This document shows, one piece after another, positions 36,446 through 47,961 of a DNA stretch of 64,000 nucleotides. The notes beneath the pieces were generated by a model. The model was given only the letters and a program-made list of their open reading frames with translations, was not told where the DNA came from and searched no databases. Position numbers and translations under genes: made by a program. Each line of letters begins with the position of its first letter. Position 1 is the stretch's first letter. Origin of the DNA: Galbula dea (taxonomy: Eukaryota; Chordata; Aves; Piciformes; Galbulidae); assembly GCA_013399015.1 (NCBI GenBank), contig VWZX01009100.1:372001-436000 (forward strand), read 5' to 3'.

Positions 36446-39400
36446 TGCAAGAGTATATTTTTAGCCTGAACAGCAAGCTAGACTAGAAGGTCTTCAGGGC
36501 TTAGTCTGTGACTTCTTGTGTGTGAAGTAAAGGTCTGGCACCCCAGTATAAATGAGTTCTAAGAAGTTATAAATAATAATAAATAGTTAATATGAATCCT
36601 TAGTTTTAACAAGCTTTGTCTCTTCAATCTGAAATAATCTAGCAGGTGACAGCAGGAGTTCTGTGTGTATGGTGTGGTTGTGATTGTGGGACTTTGTGTA
36701 CAAAATACACTCAAAGATTTTTTCAAGTCCCAGCATAATCTGCATAGGCTCAAAATTTACATAGATATTTGCATTTTAAAACAAACCTCGCAAAAAAGTA
36801 TCTAAGCTCCAAACAATAAAAACCAAAGTACACACCATTAAAAATCCATCAAAAGAAGCTGTTCAGCTCACATGTGTGTCTGGCAGTTTGAAAATCACTT
36901 TGCTTACCTGCCAAGTATTAAGAATAGGATTTTGATACTGCTCCTGAACTGCTTTATCTAAACCAGATACTGACCAACATAGCAGTCCACTTAGGGCTGT
37001 GTTTCTTAGTTTATGGTGTACTTTTGCTATTTCTAGAGACAATACTAAATTTGCTTTCTGAGTTTTTAAATACTCTGCTTTGGCACAGTTTGGGAAGACG
37101 AACATTTGTGATGGAGTTGGGTTCAGAACTGGAATTTTTCTGATAGTTGTATCGGGTCTGCTGCTGAACTCCAGCACTGAATTCTGCCTCCTGGTCTAAT
37201 GCCTCTCTGCCATAGTTTGCAGAAAGTGCTAGAAAAGCAAAATCTGCTCTTTGCTGAAGAAACACTGCCAGATCCCTCTTAGTGCTATCCATTGCTTGTT
37301 CAGCTCTTATCACAATATTGGAAGAGTCAATCTTCCCTTACTTTTGTAGTGTTCCACTAATATGAGTAGGGCAGGAAAGAATTATGCAATTAAAAATGGA
37401 AAACATTGTCCTCATTGTTAACCCTTGCAGCTCTATCACATTTTGGTTTCTTTTCCTTTTACTATTTTGGCTTTCATCAAAAGCTCAAGCTCCCAATTTC
37501 TTCTTACTAGGTAAGACTCAGCTAATATTTAAACATCAAAATGTTACCAGTAAAAACTCCAAAGAGGAGACTGAAAGTATTGTTCTGTAATTCTCAGAAG
37601 CCAAAGGTGAATAAATATACCAGGAAAGTAAAGCTGTTGTAGGGGTTATAATTGTAAACTGGTGCTCCAGCTTTGTGATCTGATAGCTGCCTTTTAAATA
37701 ATTTGAACCAAAAGCTTTAGGCTGTGAGCCAGTCCTTTTAAACAACCCCCAGAATCAGGGAAATAGTAACAGTAGGTTCATTTGATCTTGTTTCTCCCCT
37801 CTCTAGCCATGCTTTCTAGACCTTCTAATTAACCTTAGCCTCCAAATGGATGTATAAGAATAAACAGCTAAATATACATGGTATTCGTTTGACCAGAATA
37901 TTAGTTTTGATTGGGTGTCTTCTGTGTCCCATTCTCATCGTTGGCTGGTGTGGTGCTGGTGTTGTTCATGATGGATCCATCTTTGTGTCTTCCTCTTGCA
38001 TGCTTTCCATGGTATCAGAACTGCATAAAGAACATGTGAGTTTCTCTAGAGCTGGTAGATGAGAGTGTGCAAGTTGCTCAATGTTCTTTCAAGGTGCCTC
38101 CTTTGCTGTGGATTATTTCATCAGTTGGATGCTAACCTGTAATGAATGTTTCTGAATTGGTCTCAGTCTGCTCCAGGACAATTGTTTCTGTGATAGTTGA
38201 CTAAGTTTATCTTTCACAGATTTGTAGAGCTTGTCATGTACAGAGAAAGATAGATACTACTTGTTCTGTCTATCTGTTATGCTTATCTTCTTGCAGAGTA
38301 TTCATGACACTCATGTTGGAATGCTTCAAGTTCAAAAGTATAGCTAAAGGGCTAATGAGATAGGTAGACTGCTGAATCTGTAAGCTGACTCCTGGGTGGG
38401 ACAAGTCATACTGGAAGAGGTTCTTTTGAGAAAGATTATGAGCAATATTTGCCTCCCCCAAAGACGACATCTGAGTTTGTTGTGAAGCAGCATCTGATGT
38501 GCTGGAGCTTAGGTCTTGAAGACTATGAACCACTCTGTGTTTGATATTTTTGGTTCTTTTTAAGGTCTTTTTAAACAGTTTTGATGGCTGTGCAGGAAAT
38601 AACAAAGCTAGAGAATGACACCCTGCAGAGCAAAAAAGACAAGCATTTGAGGAGGGTACTGTGCTGAAAAGCAGTGGCTAGTGTTGAGAAATCAAATTTC
38701 TCTCTGTCCTCCCTCCCCACAAGGTGGTGTTGCTTCATGTTCAAATATTTCATTAAAACTGTGGGTTATGAGTACAGAAGTTCAGGATGGCTTCAGAACC
38801 ATCTCAAGGGTTTAGTCAGCAGGAATGGAGCAAACACATGAGTTGGGTTCATTTGCCAGCAAATCCAGTGTAAGATGTCCTCTCTTTTGAGTCAGAGCAA
38901 CAAATCCTGTGCACACCTTTGGATTTAACTTGCTTTATCTCCTGCTGTTGTCAACTCAGTCTGTTGTAATTGTTAAAGTTGCAGGAAATAATTCATGCCA
39001 CTTAAATACTTCCTGTTGTACAGATTGAACTGCTAGCCTAGGTATTACTTAATGTTGTAATGTTTTGTTGGGAAATAGCTGTTACCTATGTAAGTTTCTT
39101 CTTATTCTTGAAGAGCTAGTGAGAAATAAGCATATTTGTAATCCTTCACCATAGCATAGCTCTTGTATGGAACTTCTGGGTTTGGTTTAAAAGAAAAAAT
39201 AATAACTTTTGGGAGGAGGAGACAAGAATTAGGCTAAGTTTCTAGACACTGTGTTTTAGCTCAGTATCATCTCTACTATTTCTTCCTCCTGTTCTGGGGG
39301 AGTAATTCCTTCCCTTCAGTTTGTACTTTAGCCAAGAGGTGTCAAAATTGCTTTAAAAAAAAGCTTAAAAAAAGCTTGGATTTGATTAATATAGAGAAAC

Positions 39401-39685
39401 AAGACTTTGCCTGACTGATAATAAAACTGATAAATGACATTTGAATTACTTGTAGCAGTAATTTATTACATAAAATATCTTTTATTTGACATGTGATTAG
39501 TTGCTGGAAGCATCACTCAATCTGACTAGTTTAAACATGCTCTAAAATGAACCCCCAGTAAAAAACCAGGGCTGTCTGCTCGTGGCGTTATGAAATACAC
39601 TAAGCCAGCAGTGAGGACAAAAATCTGACTTTAAATATTTAAATGATTAATTGGGTTTATTTTTACTTTTTTTTTACCTTTCTAG

Positions 39686-39757
39686 CCCCTATAATTAAAA
39701 GCAACCTCAGGGGAGTCTCTGAGCAAGGTGTGCAAAGCCACATGGTTAGCACCCCAG
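39686..39757 (+). CDS. PEX14: Candidate in-frame cassette exon of PEX14
   Basis: A long T-rich tract ending CCTTTCTAG precedes it and a CAG-GTACTG donor follows. It is exactly 72 bp. The upstream exon ends one base into a codon, and with that phase the 24 added codons are fully open (TPIIKSNLRGVSEQG, then VQSHMVSTP). The frame returns correctly into the next exon, with a Gly codon replacing the Ser codon formed by direct joining. It would lengthen the linker between the PEX5-binding domain and the membrane segment. The human protein, as I know it, has no such insert, so this is an alternative or lineage-specific exon or a chance fit. Transcript evidence would decide. Confidence 0.45.
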
Positions 39758-40334
39758 GTACTGTCTGTGTTCTTCCCCGTGGTATTTATGGTCTCCATTT
39801 ATGGGGTTTTGTGCAGCTTTTACATCTGCTTGAAAGTCAGCTTCAGTGACTGTTTTTCTTGCCATGTGGATCTTCTTCTCCCACCCTTGTGTCTTCATTA
39901 TGTGGGAGGCTGTAGAATACAGACTGTTTTCTTTTGCAATTAGAAATGGTAAGTAGAATCCAAAGTCTCTTCCATGGGCTCACTGTTTGCTCTTGGAAAA
40001 TCACCTCTGCCAGCCTTGCTTTCTGCAATTTGAAATGTGGATACTAGTGAGGCTGACCTTACTTGGATGCACAGGGCCTAATTAACTGATGTCAGGAAAG
40101 TTAATTCTGAGATGAATGGGGATCTTAAAAATAGTGTTTACTCTGGAAGTGCAGTTTACAGTTGCTGCTGTGGAAAATGAGATATACTTACAGAAAACAC
40201 AGACTTACAGCTGGAGAAAGTGGCTGTGTCCCTTCCATTTACCTATTGAGGGTCTCTTCTGTAGAATGGCTTTTACTTTCCCTGTGCCTAAAGCAAGGAG
40301 TACCTGACTGTTGGTGCTTTTTCACTTTCTCTGA

Positions 40335-40410
40335 ATTTTATTCCATTTTTACAAGTCAGGAAATTGAGGATATGCAAAGAAGTCAGGTGATCACTTAGGT
40401 TACAACTGAG
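40335..40410 (-). mobile_element. MIR-like SINE relic (short)
   Basis: TTCCATTTTTACAAGTCAGG, then AAATTGAGGATATGCAAAGA and AGTCAGGTGATCACTTAGG match the reverse-complement MIR string CCATTTTACAGATGAGGAAACTGAGGCACAGAGAAGTTAAGTGA. It is a short, old copy. Confidence 0.5.
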
Positions 40411-40679
40411 AAACTTCTCACCCTCTCTCCACCCCCCGTTTTAGATTAGAGTGTTGCAGAGGAAAAGGAAGATTGACTGTAGATTATAGGCAGAGCTGTG
40501 ACATTCTTCATAACATTGTAAAGTTGATGTGGTCAATGCAGAACCTTTACTGCATCCCTCACTCACTCACTGTTCCTCTCCACCCTCCTCACTTTTTTTT
40601 TGCCAGAAGACAGAATTATTTCACACATCTCTAAAACGAGTAAAATGGCATTTCAGCTTCTTGTCTTTATAGACTCTCT

Positions 40680-40745
40680 GAACTTTAGGAAAGATCATTC
40701 TGGTCCCTTTTCATTAATAATGAAAACCAGGGGGCAATAAAATGT
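40680..40745 (+). repeat. Direct repeat, copy A
   Basis: The stretch from GAACTTTAGGAAAGATCATT through GAAAACCAGGGGGCAATA closely resembles 41682-41745, about 1,002 bp downstream in the same orientation. I see no extension of the similarity on either side. It may be two copies of an unnamed interspersed repeat or the ends of an old insertion. Confidence 0.55.
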
Positions 40746-41681
40746 TCTTAGTTCAAGCATTACAGGAATGGAGGAAGAGAGGAGTGAGGTGAAGGGGCAA
40801 AGCAGACAGAGCCCTACAGGTGTGTCTCAGAGGTGACTGCAGCTGGGAGGTGGCTAGGGACAGCAGGACAAGAACTGCCCTGGACAGGGCACAACTGGAC
40901 CCACAGACCCCCTGAGTTTAGTTAACCCTTTACAAATAGGCTGTTCAGCCTGGAACAAGTTGCATTGTCGTAAAAGGATATTTTTAGTCAGAAGGTCAGG
41001 CCACAGAACTGGACAACCAAGAGACTTCAGATAGCAGAAATGACAGTGGGAGCAGAATAAGGATGGGAAAGTGGGATTGATGACTGGGGTTTGCAGCAAG
41101 ATTAGCCAGAGATCATTTTAAATCCTGACATGTACACAGCCAGTTACTGCAGCTAGGCTGATGTGTGTTAACTCATTAAGTTAAAAAGTTATGATAATTT
41201 GATCATGTGCCTAAGCTCCAAAACTGCAACTGCAGCAACCCAAAATACTGCTGGTGACACTATTCACCAGTTCTGACAGAGCTGTTTTAATTTGTTCAGA
41301 TTTCTAGCCAGTGGATAATTTGAGGAGCTGTGTCCTAAAGCCTAGCAAGAAGCTATGAGTGCCAGTATTTAAAAGTCTATCTACTTATATCTACTATCTA
41401 CTATCCCTAGCTTGGGAGCTAGGTTTAGGAGTAACTCCTCCAATGAAATGCTTGGAGAAGATCTCAGCAAGAGGAAAAATGGCAGTAGGTGAACAAAGCA
41501 GAAAGGAGGCAAGTTTCCAGCCACTTCAGCCAGTTAAGCCTCCCTTTGAAAACCTAAATTGAAACTTTGGGGAAAAAGATGCATTTCTGAGACATTGTAG
41601 GTCACATGTAGGTGTAGATCTGTCTGTTTGGAGACCCTACACTGGCCTCTACCACATCAGTTCTGCCCATATCCTGCCACT

Positions 41682-41745
41682 GAGCTTTAGGAAAGATCAC
41701 TCTGCATCCTCTTCATTATTGAAGAAAACCAGGGGCAGTAGAAGA
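41682..41745 (+). repeat. Direct repeat, copy B
   Basis: GAGCTTTAGGAAAGATCACT through AGAAAACCAGGGGCAGTAG pairs with copy A at 40680-40745. The two differ by scattered substitutions and small gaps. Confidence 0.55.
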
Positions 41746-42540
41746 TTTGTTAAGGGGCAGGTGAAAGGATATAGCTGGTGGAAAACTACAGGTATCTTCT
41801 GATCCTGCTTGAACGAGCAGAGCATACCATATCTTTGCTTTGCTCTGTGCAGTCTCTAAGCTTCTGTGCAGAACTGTGTTTTAAATATCTCAAGCTTTTA
41901 TCTACTTTTACCTCTCTCTGTAGATATTTAATTGCCTATTTTCTCTCTGCTGTTTGTATGCTTTGGACCCTATTCGTAATTGAGGCTTGAAAGACACTAG
42001 ATCCTTCCTTATTGAAATGGTCTGTAATTGCTGACAGTGTCCATAAAGCCCTGATAGATGTCTCTTCTTTCTCAAAACACTTTCTTAGTTCTTTTTTTCT
42101 GCACTCTTCTGGCTCTCTGGCTCTGTCCCCATTTGCAAAAATGATGGCAGTGGAGAACAATTGGTATTCACATACTGAGTTAACCTTAGCTAGTACTAAC
42201 AGCACAGGCAGTTATATGGGGAAGGAGCAGTAGGGTTCAGAGTGCCTTTTGCAAGGAAAGAGCAGGGCAAAACAGCTTGATGGAACTTTCTTAATTGCTG
42301 CTGTGGTTTGTCTCCCTTTGACACGAGGCTAGAGGCCTGGAGAGATGTTTCTGTGTCCTAGGGCCAGCAGCCTGCACACTGTTACCTGAGGGACCGATGC
42401 ATCCCGCTCAGTAAATCCTTGCCTGCTAAGAAACAGCAGAACTGGCATTATCCATTGCTCTTTTCTCTGATAAAAGGGGTGTATGAAAATGTTGGCACCT
42501 GCAGTTCTGACCATGGTTATTTCTTGATTTTGGCCTTTAG

Positions 42541-42626
42541 GTCCACCTGGCTCCAGATGGCGAGATTATGGGGCTTTGGCTATCATAATGACAGGAATTG
42601 CCTTCGGATTCCACCAGCTCTACAAG
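42541..42626 (+). CDS. PEX14: PEX14 coding exon (human exon 5 equivalent), membrane segment
   Basis: This exon is 86 bp, lies between a TTTTGGCCTTTAG acceptor and a CAAG-GTAATC donor, and ends in phase 0. It encodes PPGSRWRDYGALAIIMTG, then IAFGFHQLYK. The SRWRDYG motif directly before the hydrophobic segment is a hallmark of PEX14. The segment from Ala-Leu-Ala to Leu-Tyr is the single hydrophobic stretch that anchors the protein in the peroxisomal membrane. It contains a GIAFG (GxxxG) helix-packing motif linked to PEX14 self-association. Only a Thr for Ala change is seen against the human segment. Confidence 0.96.
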
Positions 42627-43213
42627 GTAATCTCCCTCACTGCTCTTACACTGTGTTCTGAGAGGACAATGTCATGCTGCTTGTGTCCAAATAATCATGT
42701 TGGTTCCAAGCTGGTGAAGCATTTCTCTGCTTTTCCCTCCACAATTCATTACTCTTCCCCTGCCGAGGTTCAAAAGATTTTATACTACCCTCCATTCCCT
42801 GGCTTGTCCTTCCTCTGGCCTTTTCTCATCTTCTTCCCGCTTCTGCGTTTCTTGCCTTGTGGATGTAGCTCAGATGTTGTGGCACATCAGCATGTTCACA
42901 TTGGAGAGTGTAAGATCTGAAAATGTACTTTAGCATGGGGTGGATGTTTCTCTGGACTGAGAGCTGTCCCAGGAGACCCTAAATGGAGTTAGGAACTGGT
43001 TTTTGACTCCCCCCAAAATGTCACCACAGAACTCATACCTTCTCTTCTGCAACTTCTTTTAACACTTACTCTGGAGGGGATTTCTTTTCTCAGCTAAGTG
43101 TGTGGATCACTGGCTTTGTGATAAAGGCTGAGGTTTGGGTGGTGTTTCAGGTAGGTGAGAAAGACAGCTTTGCATATCCCTATTTCCTAAAAAAGTTTCT
43201 CTACTCCATGCAG
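42627..43213 (+). other. PEX14: PEX14 intron, 587 bp
   Basis: A short intron between GT 42627 and AG 43213. Only unremarkable T- and C-rich non-coding sequence is seen. Confidence 0.9.
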
Positions 43214-43316
43214 AAATACCTGATTCCTCTCATCATGGGAGGCAAAGAAGACAGGAAACAACTTCAGAGGATTGAGTCAAACATTTCTGAGATGAGTGGC
43301 AGTGTGACACAGACAG
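43214..43316 (+). CDS. PEX14: PEX14 coding exon (human exon 6 equivalent), post-membrane region
   Basis: This exon is 103 bp. It starts in phase 0 after CTACTCCATGCAG and ends one base into a Val codon at a G-GTAAAG donor. It encodes KYLIPLIMGGKEDRKQLQRI, then ESNISEMSGSVTQT. The first residues close the membrane segment (human [20 protein letters not shown]). The rest begins the charged helix leading into the coiled coil. Substitutions are conservative throughout. The acceptor tract is weak, with a purine-containing ATGCAG, but the phase and similarity leave no doubt. Confidence 0.96.
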
Positions 43317-44575
43317 GTAAAGATTAATGACTCCATCAATTCACCCCTCAAAGCCTTTCTCCCTGTATCCTCCATTCTGCCAAGACTCCCACCCTTTTCT
43401 TTCCCTCCATCTTCACTTTATGTGGTGACTTCATTTATCTGCTCTGAGAATCTGTTCACATTTGCAAATGAAGCCGCCGTCATTTCGGTTTAATTTGAAA
43501 TTGCTTGTTTACTGTCGGCGCGGCCTCAATTAATTATGTTTTTACGGAAAGGCTCCCAACCTCAGAATATTAATAAGGGGAATAAAATGACAGCCTTTCG
43601 CAGGGCTGGAAAGTTCATTTTTAATTTCTGCTTCTCTGATGTTTTCAGGGGCTTTTTTTTTAGTTTTTTTCCCCCCACCTTCCATCTGAAAATCCCAGGA
43701 AGGGTCAGGAGAGTCTGTAATTACTGTGCCTTCCTGGCCTTAACCCCCTTCTCTGTTATTGACTCTATAGGGTGTCTGTTCATTACCCAGTGCCCTAATG
43801 ATGGTCTGGATTAGCTGTTACCTGTCACACCAATAGAGTTTTTAATTTTATTTTATCAGCTTGTTTACTGCCTGGAAGCTTTGGGTAAAGTACCAAAATA
43901 GAGTAGGTTCTACAGCTGAAGTCCAGCAGAAGTTCTTCAGTGTTTGCTGGGGTGTAAGAGAGGAATACAGGATGTTCTCTTGAAATAAAAGAGGGAAAGT
44001 CCAAAGTATACTTAGTTGGCGAGATCGAAAAAAGTATGATTTTCAGCAGTAAGTTTGTTAAAGGTGTTGAGGTTGCAGGAGCTGATGTGTTGTGTGGGAG
44101 TGGATGCTAATTACACTTTTTAGTGGAGGGTGAGAAGAAAAACATCTTTCCTTTCTCATGATATCCTAAGGTCAGTCCTGAGACCAGCCTCTTCCCAGAT
44201 TGGAGCTAGCCCCAGTGTTTGCCTGTGTGAGGCCCAAGGTAGATAAATGATACAAACATTGTATAAGTTCAGGGAGATGTACAAATCATAAACCAATATA
44301 ATTAGAAGGGAGAGGTTTTGGACGGATATACTGTGGGCTATAGACATCTATACAATGGAAAGATAAACTAGAAATACTGGAGGTTAGATGCAGTGCAGGT
44401 AGATTACCCATAGTGCAGATAAATCATATGGATTAAAGTGAGCAGGCGGGCCTAGATAAATTAAATATAGTAGGAATAGAGGCATCTTTGTAGCTAGACA
44501 GCAGGAAGGACGTGTGTGAGTGCATATATGTGCATGTATCTCAGTTTTAACACTCTCCTGCTTTTTCCCTCACAG
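43317..44575 (+). other. PEX14: PEX14 intron, 1.26 kb
   Basis: An intron between GT 43317 and AG 44574-44575. Its first third holds the CpG-retaining block listed separately (43450-43640). The remainder shows nothing recognisable. Confidence 0.9.
43450..43640. promoter_or_regulatory. Strong candidate conserved non-coding element
   Basis: AATGAAGCCGCCGTCATTTCGG, GCTTGTTTACTGTCGGCGCG, CCTCAATTAATTATG and TTACGGAAAGGC lie within about 100 bp. The block combines several CpGs, a forkhead core (TGTTTAC at 43506-43512) and a TTAATTA homeodomain core. Such a mix stands out against the flanking intron and suggests an intronic enhancer. Conservation was not tested. Confidence 0.4.
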
Positions 44576-44673
44576 TGACTCAGTTACAAACAACTTTAGC
44601 AGCTGTCCAGGATCTGCTAATCCAGCAACAACAGAAAATCCAGGAGCTCACCCAAGAACTGGCTGCTTCTAAG
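44576..44673 (+). CDS. PEX14: PEX14 coding exon (human exon 7 equivalent), coiled coil
   Basis: This exon is 98 bp, after a CTTTTTCCCTCACAG acceptor. It completes a Val codon and ends in phase 0 at an AAG-GTGTCC donor, the weakest donor of the gene. It encodes VTQLQTTLAAVQDLLIQQQQ, then KIQELTQELAASK. Leucines spaced in heptads and the Gln-rich centre mark the start of the coiled coil used in PEX14 homo-oligomerisation and in PEX13/PEX17-type docking assemblies. If the weak donor is missed, the frame stays open to a stop at 44935-44937, which would give a truncated tail. This possibility is unproven. Confidence 0.95.
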
Positions 44674-47600
44674 GTGTCCACTTTCGTCTTTTCACCTTTA
44701 GAACATCACCATCTTCTTTGGGGCATGCATGGCTTCTTTTGTGGGCACATGGATAGCACCTTACAAGGTTCAAAATCCAGCCTTCAGCTCTGTCATATCC
44801 CCAGAGTTTCCCTGCATCTGACTTCTCCATTAGGCAGTCTGTTGAAGGCAGTGGACATTAACTGGGTACTCAGTGAAATATATCTAACTTCTGAGACAGC
44901 TTTGCTATATGACTCTGTATGCAGCCCATGTGTCTGAGGCTTCAGACTGTCTTCAGCTCTGTAGCTTCTGCATAATGTTTGAGATTAAATAGTTGTGCTC
45001 TTAGTCCAGTGACCAAAAGAGATAAAGGCCAGTTGTGCAGAGGTTGTATTTGTGTGCAATATGTAATTTTACATGTTTCTATTTCTCCTGTACCGTGGTG
45101 GATGGTCTAAACAATGACTTAATCCTGTCACTTGTTCAGATCCAGGCCAGGTAATGGCCAAACATTCTTGCTATTTGGTTTCCTGTTTCAATGATTTTGG
45201 TCATCTCAGTCTTAACAGGTGGCCCCATCACAACTACAGTAGGAACACAGTGGTCCATTCCCCTTGACTCCTGACAGGACCCTAGCAATAAAACCATCAA
45301 TTCTGACTAGTTGTGTTGTTACATGTGCAGCTACAAGTAACCACTTTTAACCAAAATTGATTTTCTTTCTGGCAATGAGAATTAGTACTCTTCATCTCCC
45401 AAGTGCATTACAGCCATTGGCCTAAGCATTCTGTCAGCCAGGAAGCGCTGGTTACATGTGAGATGGTTTGGATGCGAACCGGTCACATGGACATGAAATC
45501 CTCCTTTCACTCACAAACTTGAGACTATTCAGGGCCCAGTCATCTTGCAGTATTCTCTGTACAGGGAGAGATCTTTCTTTTTACTGTGAAATCCCTTAGA
45601 TGATGCTCACAGTCTTCTATCCATAGCATAAGCAGTTGTCTTCTCCCCTTACCTACGCTTTAATCTCATACAGGCCCTTTGATGGTGTGTAACTGGTGGG
45701 CCACAGCTGACTGTGTGGTGTGCACACTGTACAGTAGGAATCCCTCAGTGGCCCAGCTGTAAACCCAACCATGAAAGCCAGTTTATGGTCACAACACTCT
45801 GCTTCAATTTTCCTTGGGAACTGTGGCCTGTCAGTGGCCTGGAGCCAGTCCGGAAATTGGAAAACTGTTTTCAGGTCTTAAGTGTTAAGATTAAGACCAC
45901 ATGTTGAGCTTTAAGAAGGAAAAAGGGCATAAGAGTCTTGGTGGTTTAGAGACTCTTGAAGAAGTTTTTCCTCCCCCCTCTCTACCCCCTGCACTGAAAT
46001 GGTAGCACACATTGTTATGATATCTAAACCTCATGTGCACAAAGAAAAACTTGGGCAACCCCACAAACCAAAGAATAAAAGCTGTGTTTTCTCAGCTGTA
46101 ATGTAAGTTTTTATATCTGCTTTTCAAACTCCTACTGGCATGCTGTAAAAAATTAAAAAGAGGGACTTTAAGTAATTAAAAAACCTACATAAAAATTCAA
46201 GGCCTCGATTTTCTACAACTGTTTTTAAAGAGGCTGCCTAAAAAGCCCCAGATGTCAGATTTTATTTCTAAGTCCTAGGCATCTGGCACCATATGTGTTT
46301 TGGAAATTTGAGTCCTTTGCAGGCCAGTGAGTGGAAATCACTCCCTTGTTAATGTGCTGCTGTAGCTTTCAAGGTCTTGGAAAGCCAGAACAGTGGCTCC
46401 TGGATTCTTGCTGTCTGAGGGCTGGGAGTGTGAATCCCAAGGGAACGCATCTGTGTATATCACAGCTACTACAGACTGAGCCTCTCCCAGCTCACTGGGT
46501 TCACAGCCCAGAAGTCACTGTGGGAGTGCTGGCTTTCAAGGTGTTAAGGGTTACTTACTCAGCACTAGCTGAAGTCTGTTTAAAGAATAAGGAGGAACAA
46601 CCAGTTCTGGCTATGTTAGTAGGAACTGATGAGGAGGAGTTTTGTGTTATTCCAGCCCTGGCTTCCTTTGTGAGAGGATCTATTAGGAGTATCTCTGGAG
46701 TGATGCTCACAAATGGGTTCATTCCTAATGGCTTTTAGCAGAAGTGACTATGGGAAGTGCTAGACATCAGTGTTCTTTGGTCCCATGCTCAGCCTGTCGC
46801 TGCAGGAGTTGCTGGAGTGATAGAATGGGGTAACCAGAGGCCATGATCTGTCTTTCAGAATGTTTTTCCCGTTTGTCAAGTTCCCAAAAGGGTTAAAAAA
46901 AAATACTGTGAAAAGTACTATCTGCAGCATGTTCTCCTCAGTTGTTACCTTCCTCTCCATTTCTGCCTGGTATCCCATAGCTATTCTGATGCAATGCTGA
47001 CAGCAGCTGTACCAGGCTTCTCTGAGTTCCTTATCATCTGTCCCTACCAAATCACCTTCGTTGCCTTGAAATGTCCAAGGGAGAGAGTGCTTAGCCCAGC
47101 TGCTGTCTGGAGATACAGTCTGGTAACTCAAGCACAGCTCTAGTTCTTCAGATCTGTTAGGGAAAGTTTTTACAACTTTAAAGCATTGATTTATCAGCCC
47201 ACCTCTAGCCACCACAGAGTGCAGATAATTGATTCTTTATTTCATGATTTAGGAGAAATGAACAAATGGTTTTAAAATAGTTGTGAATCCATAAATTTGA
47301 AGCTGTTGCCTCAGCTAAGTGCAGTCACGAGAGTAAAGGACCTGATTCAGTGTAATTCCCACTGCTTTTCAGGATCCTAGTTCCAGGTGTTCGTTCATTA
47401 GGTCAGTGTCAGAGGGTTCTGTTTACCTCTGTGTGTTGTTGTCTGTCTGGTATGTTGGTGGAAAACATCCTAGGTAGACCTAGCTTTGTCTGAATTCTCA
47501 CAAGTGCTGGCCCCCTTCTGATTGAAAAAGAAAGGTCCCCATGAGATGCTTCAGCAGTGCTTGTGCATGGTATTTTGGAAACAAGATTAATGAGTCCCCC

Positions 47601-47869
47601 AAGTGGAAATAAAGTATTTGAATAGTCTTAGCACCTTGAGACAGTTATAATTTCTGATCATTGTGGGTGTCCCTTCAGGTCCTTCTGTATTGTGGAAGTT
47701 GTTTTACTCAGATCTGAGAGATTTTAAGTGATAGAGCCTATCTGTGTTACCCTCAGGGCTCGAGGTTTCGAGATGGAGGGAGAGGGAGGAAAACAGAGAA
47801 AAAAGTGACACTTTGGAACTATTTCCCAGTTCATGCTTTGATCTTTTTGTCTTTTTTTTCATGTTCTAG
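44674..47869 (+). other. PEX14: PEX14 intron, 3.2 kb
   Basis: An intron from GT 44674 to AG 47868-47869. I see no recognisable mobile element or coding exon. Open frames of 135 codons (+, 46331-46738) and 151 codons (-, 46760-47215) resemble no known protein. Confidence 0.88.
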
Positions 47870-47961
47870 GCCACGACTTCCACCAACTGGATTCTGGAGT
47901 CACAGAATATTAATGAATTGAAATCTGAGATCTACTCATTAAAAGGGCTTCTTCTGAACCG
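47870..47961 (+). CDS. PEX14: PEX14 coding exon (human exon 8 equivalent), end of coiled coil
   Basis: This exon is 92 bp. It starts in phase 0 after a long T tract ending GTTCTAG and stops two bases into an Arg codon at a CCG-GTATGG donor. It encodes ATTSTNWILESQNINELKSE, then IYSLKGLLLNR. The block NWILESQNINELKSEI is almost unchanged from human and forms the second part of the coiled coil. The only change in the core is Tyr for Asn in front of SLKGLLLNR. Confidence 0.96.

Larger units (their letters stand above)
35699..42540 (+). other. PEX14: PEX14 intron, 6.8 kb, containing an optional exon
   Basis: The intron runs from GT at 35699 to AG at 42539-42540. It holds the antisense CR1 fragment, an ancient repeat fragment, a MIR-like relic at 40.3 kb and a short direct repeat 1 kb apart. 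It also holds the in-frame candidate exon at 39686-39757. No other coding signal was recognised. The minus-strand open frames around 36863-37313 match nothing I know. Confidence 0.85.
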
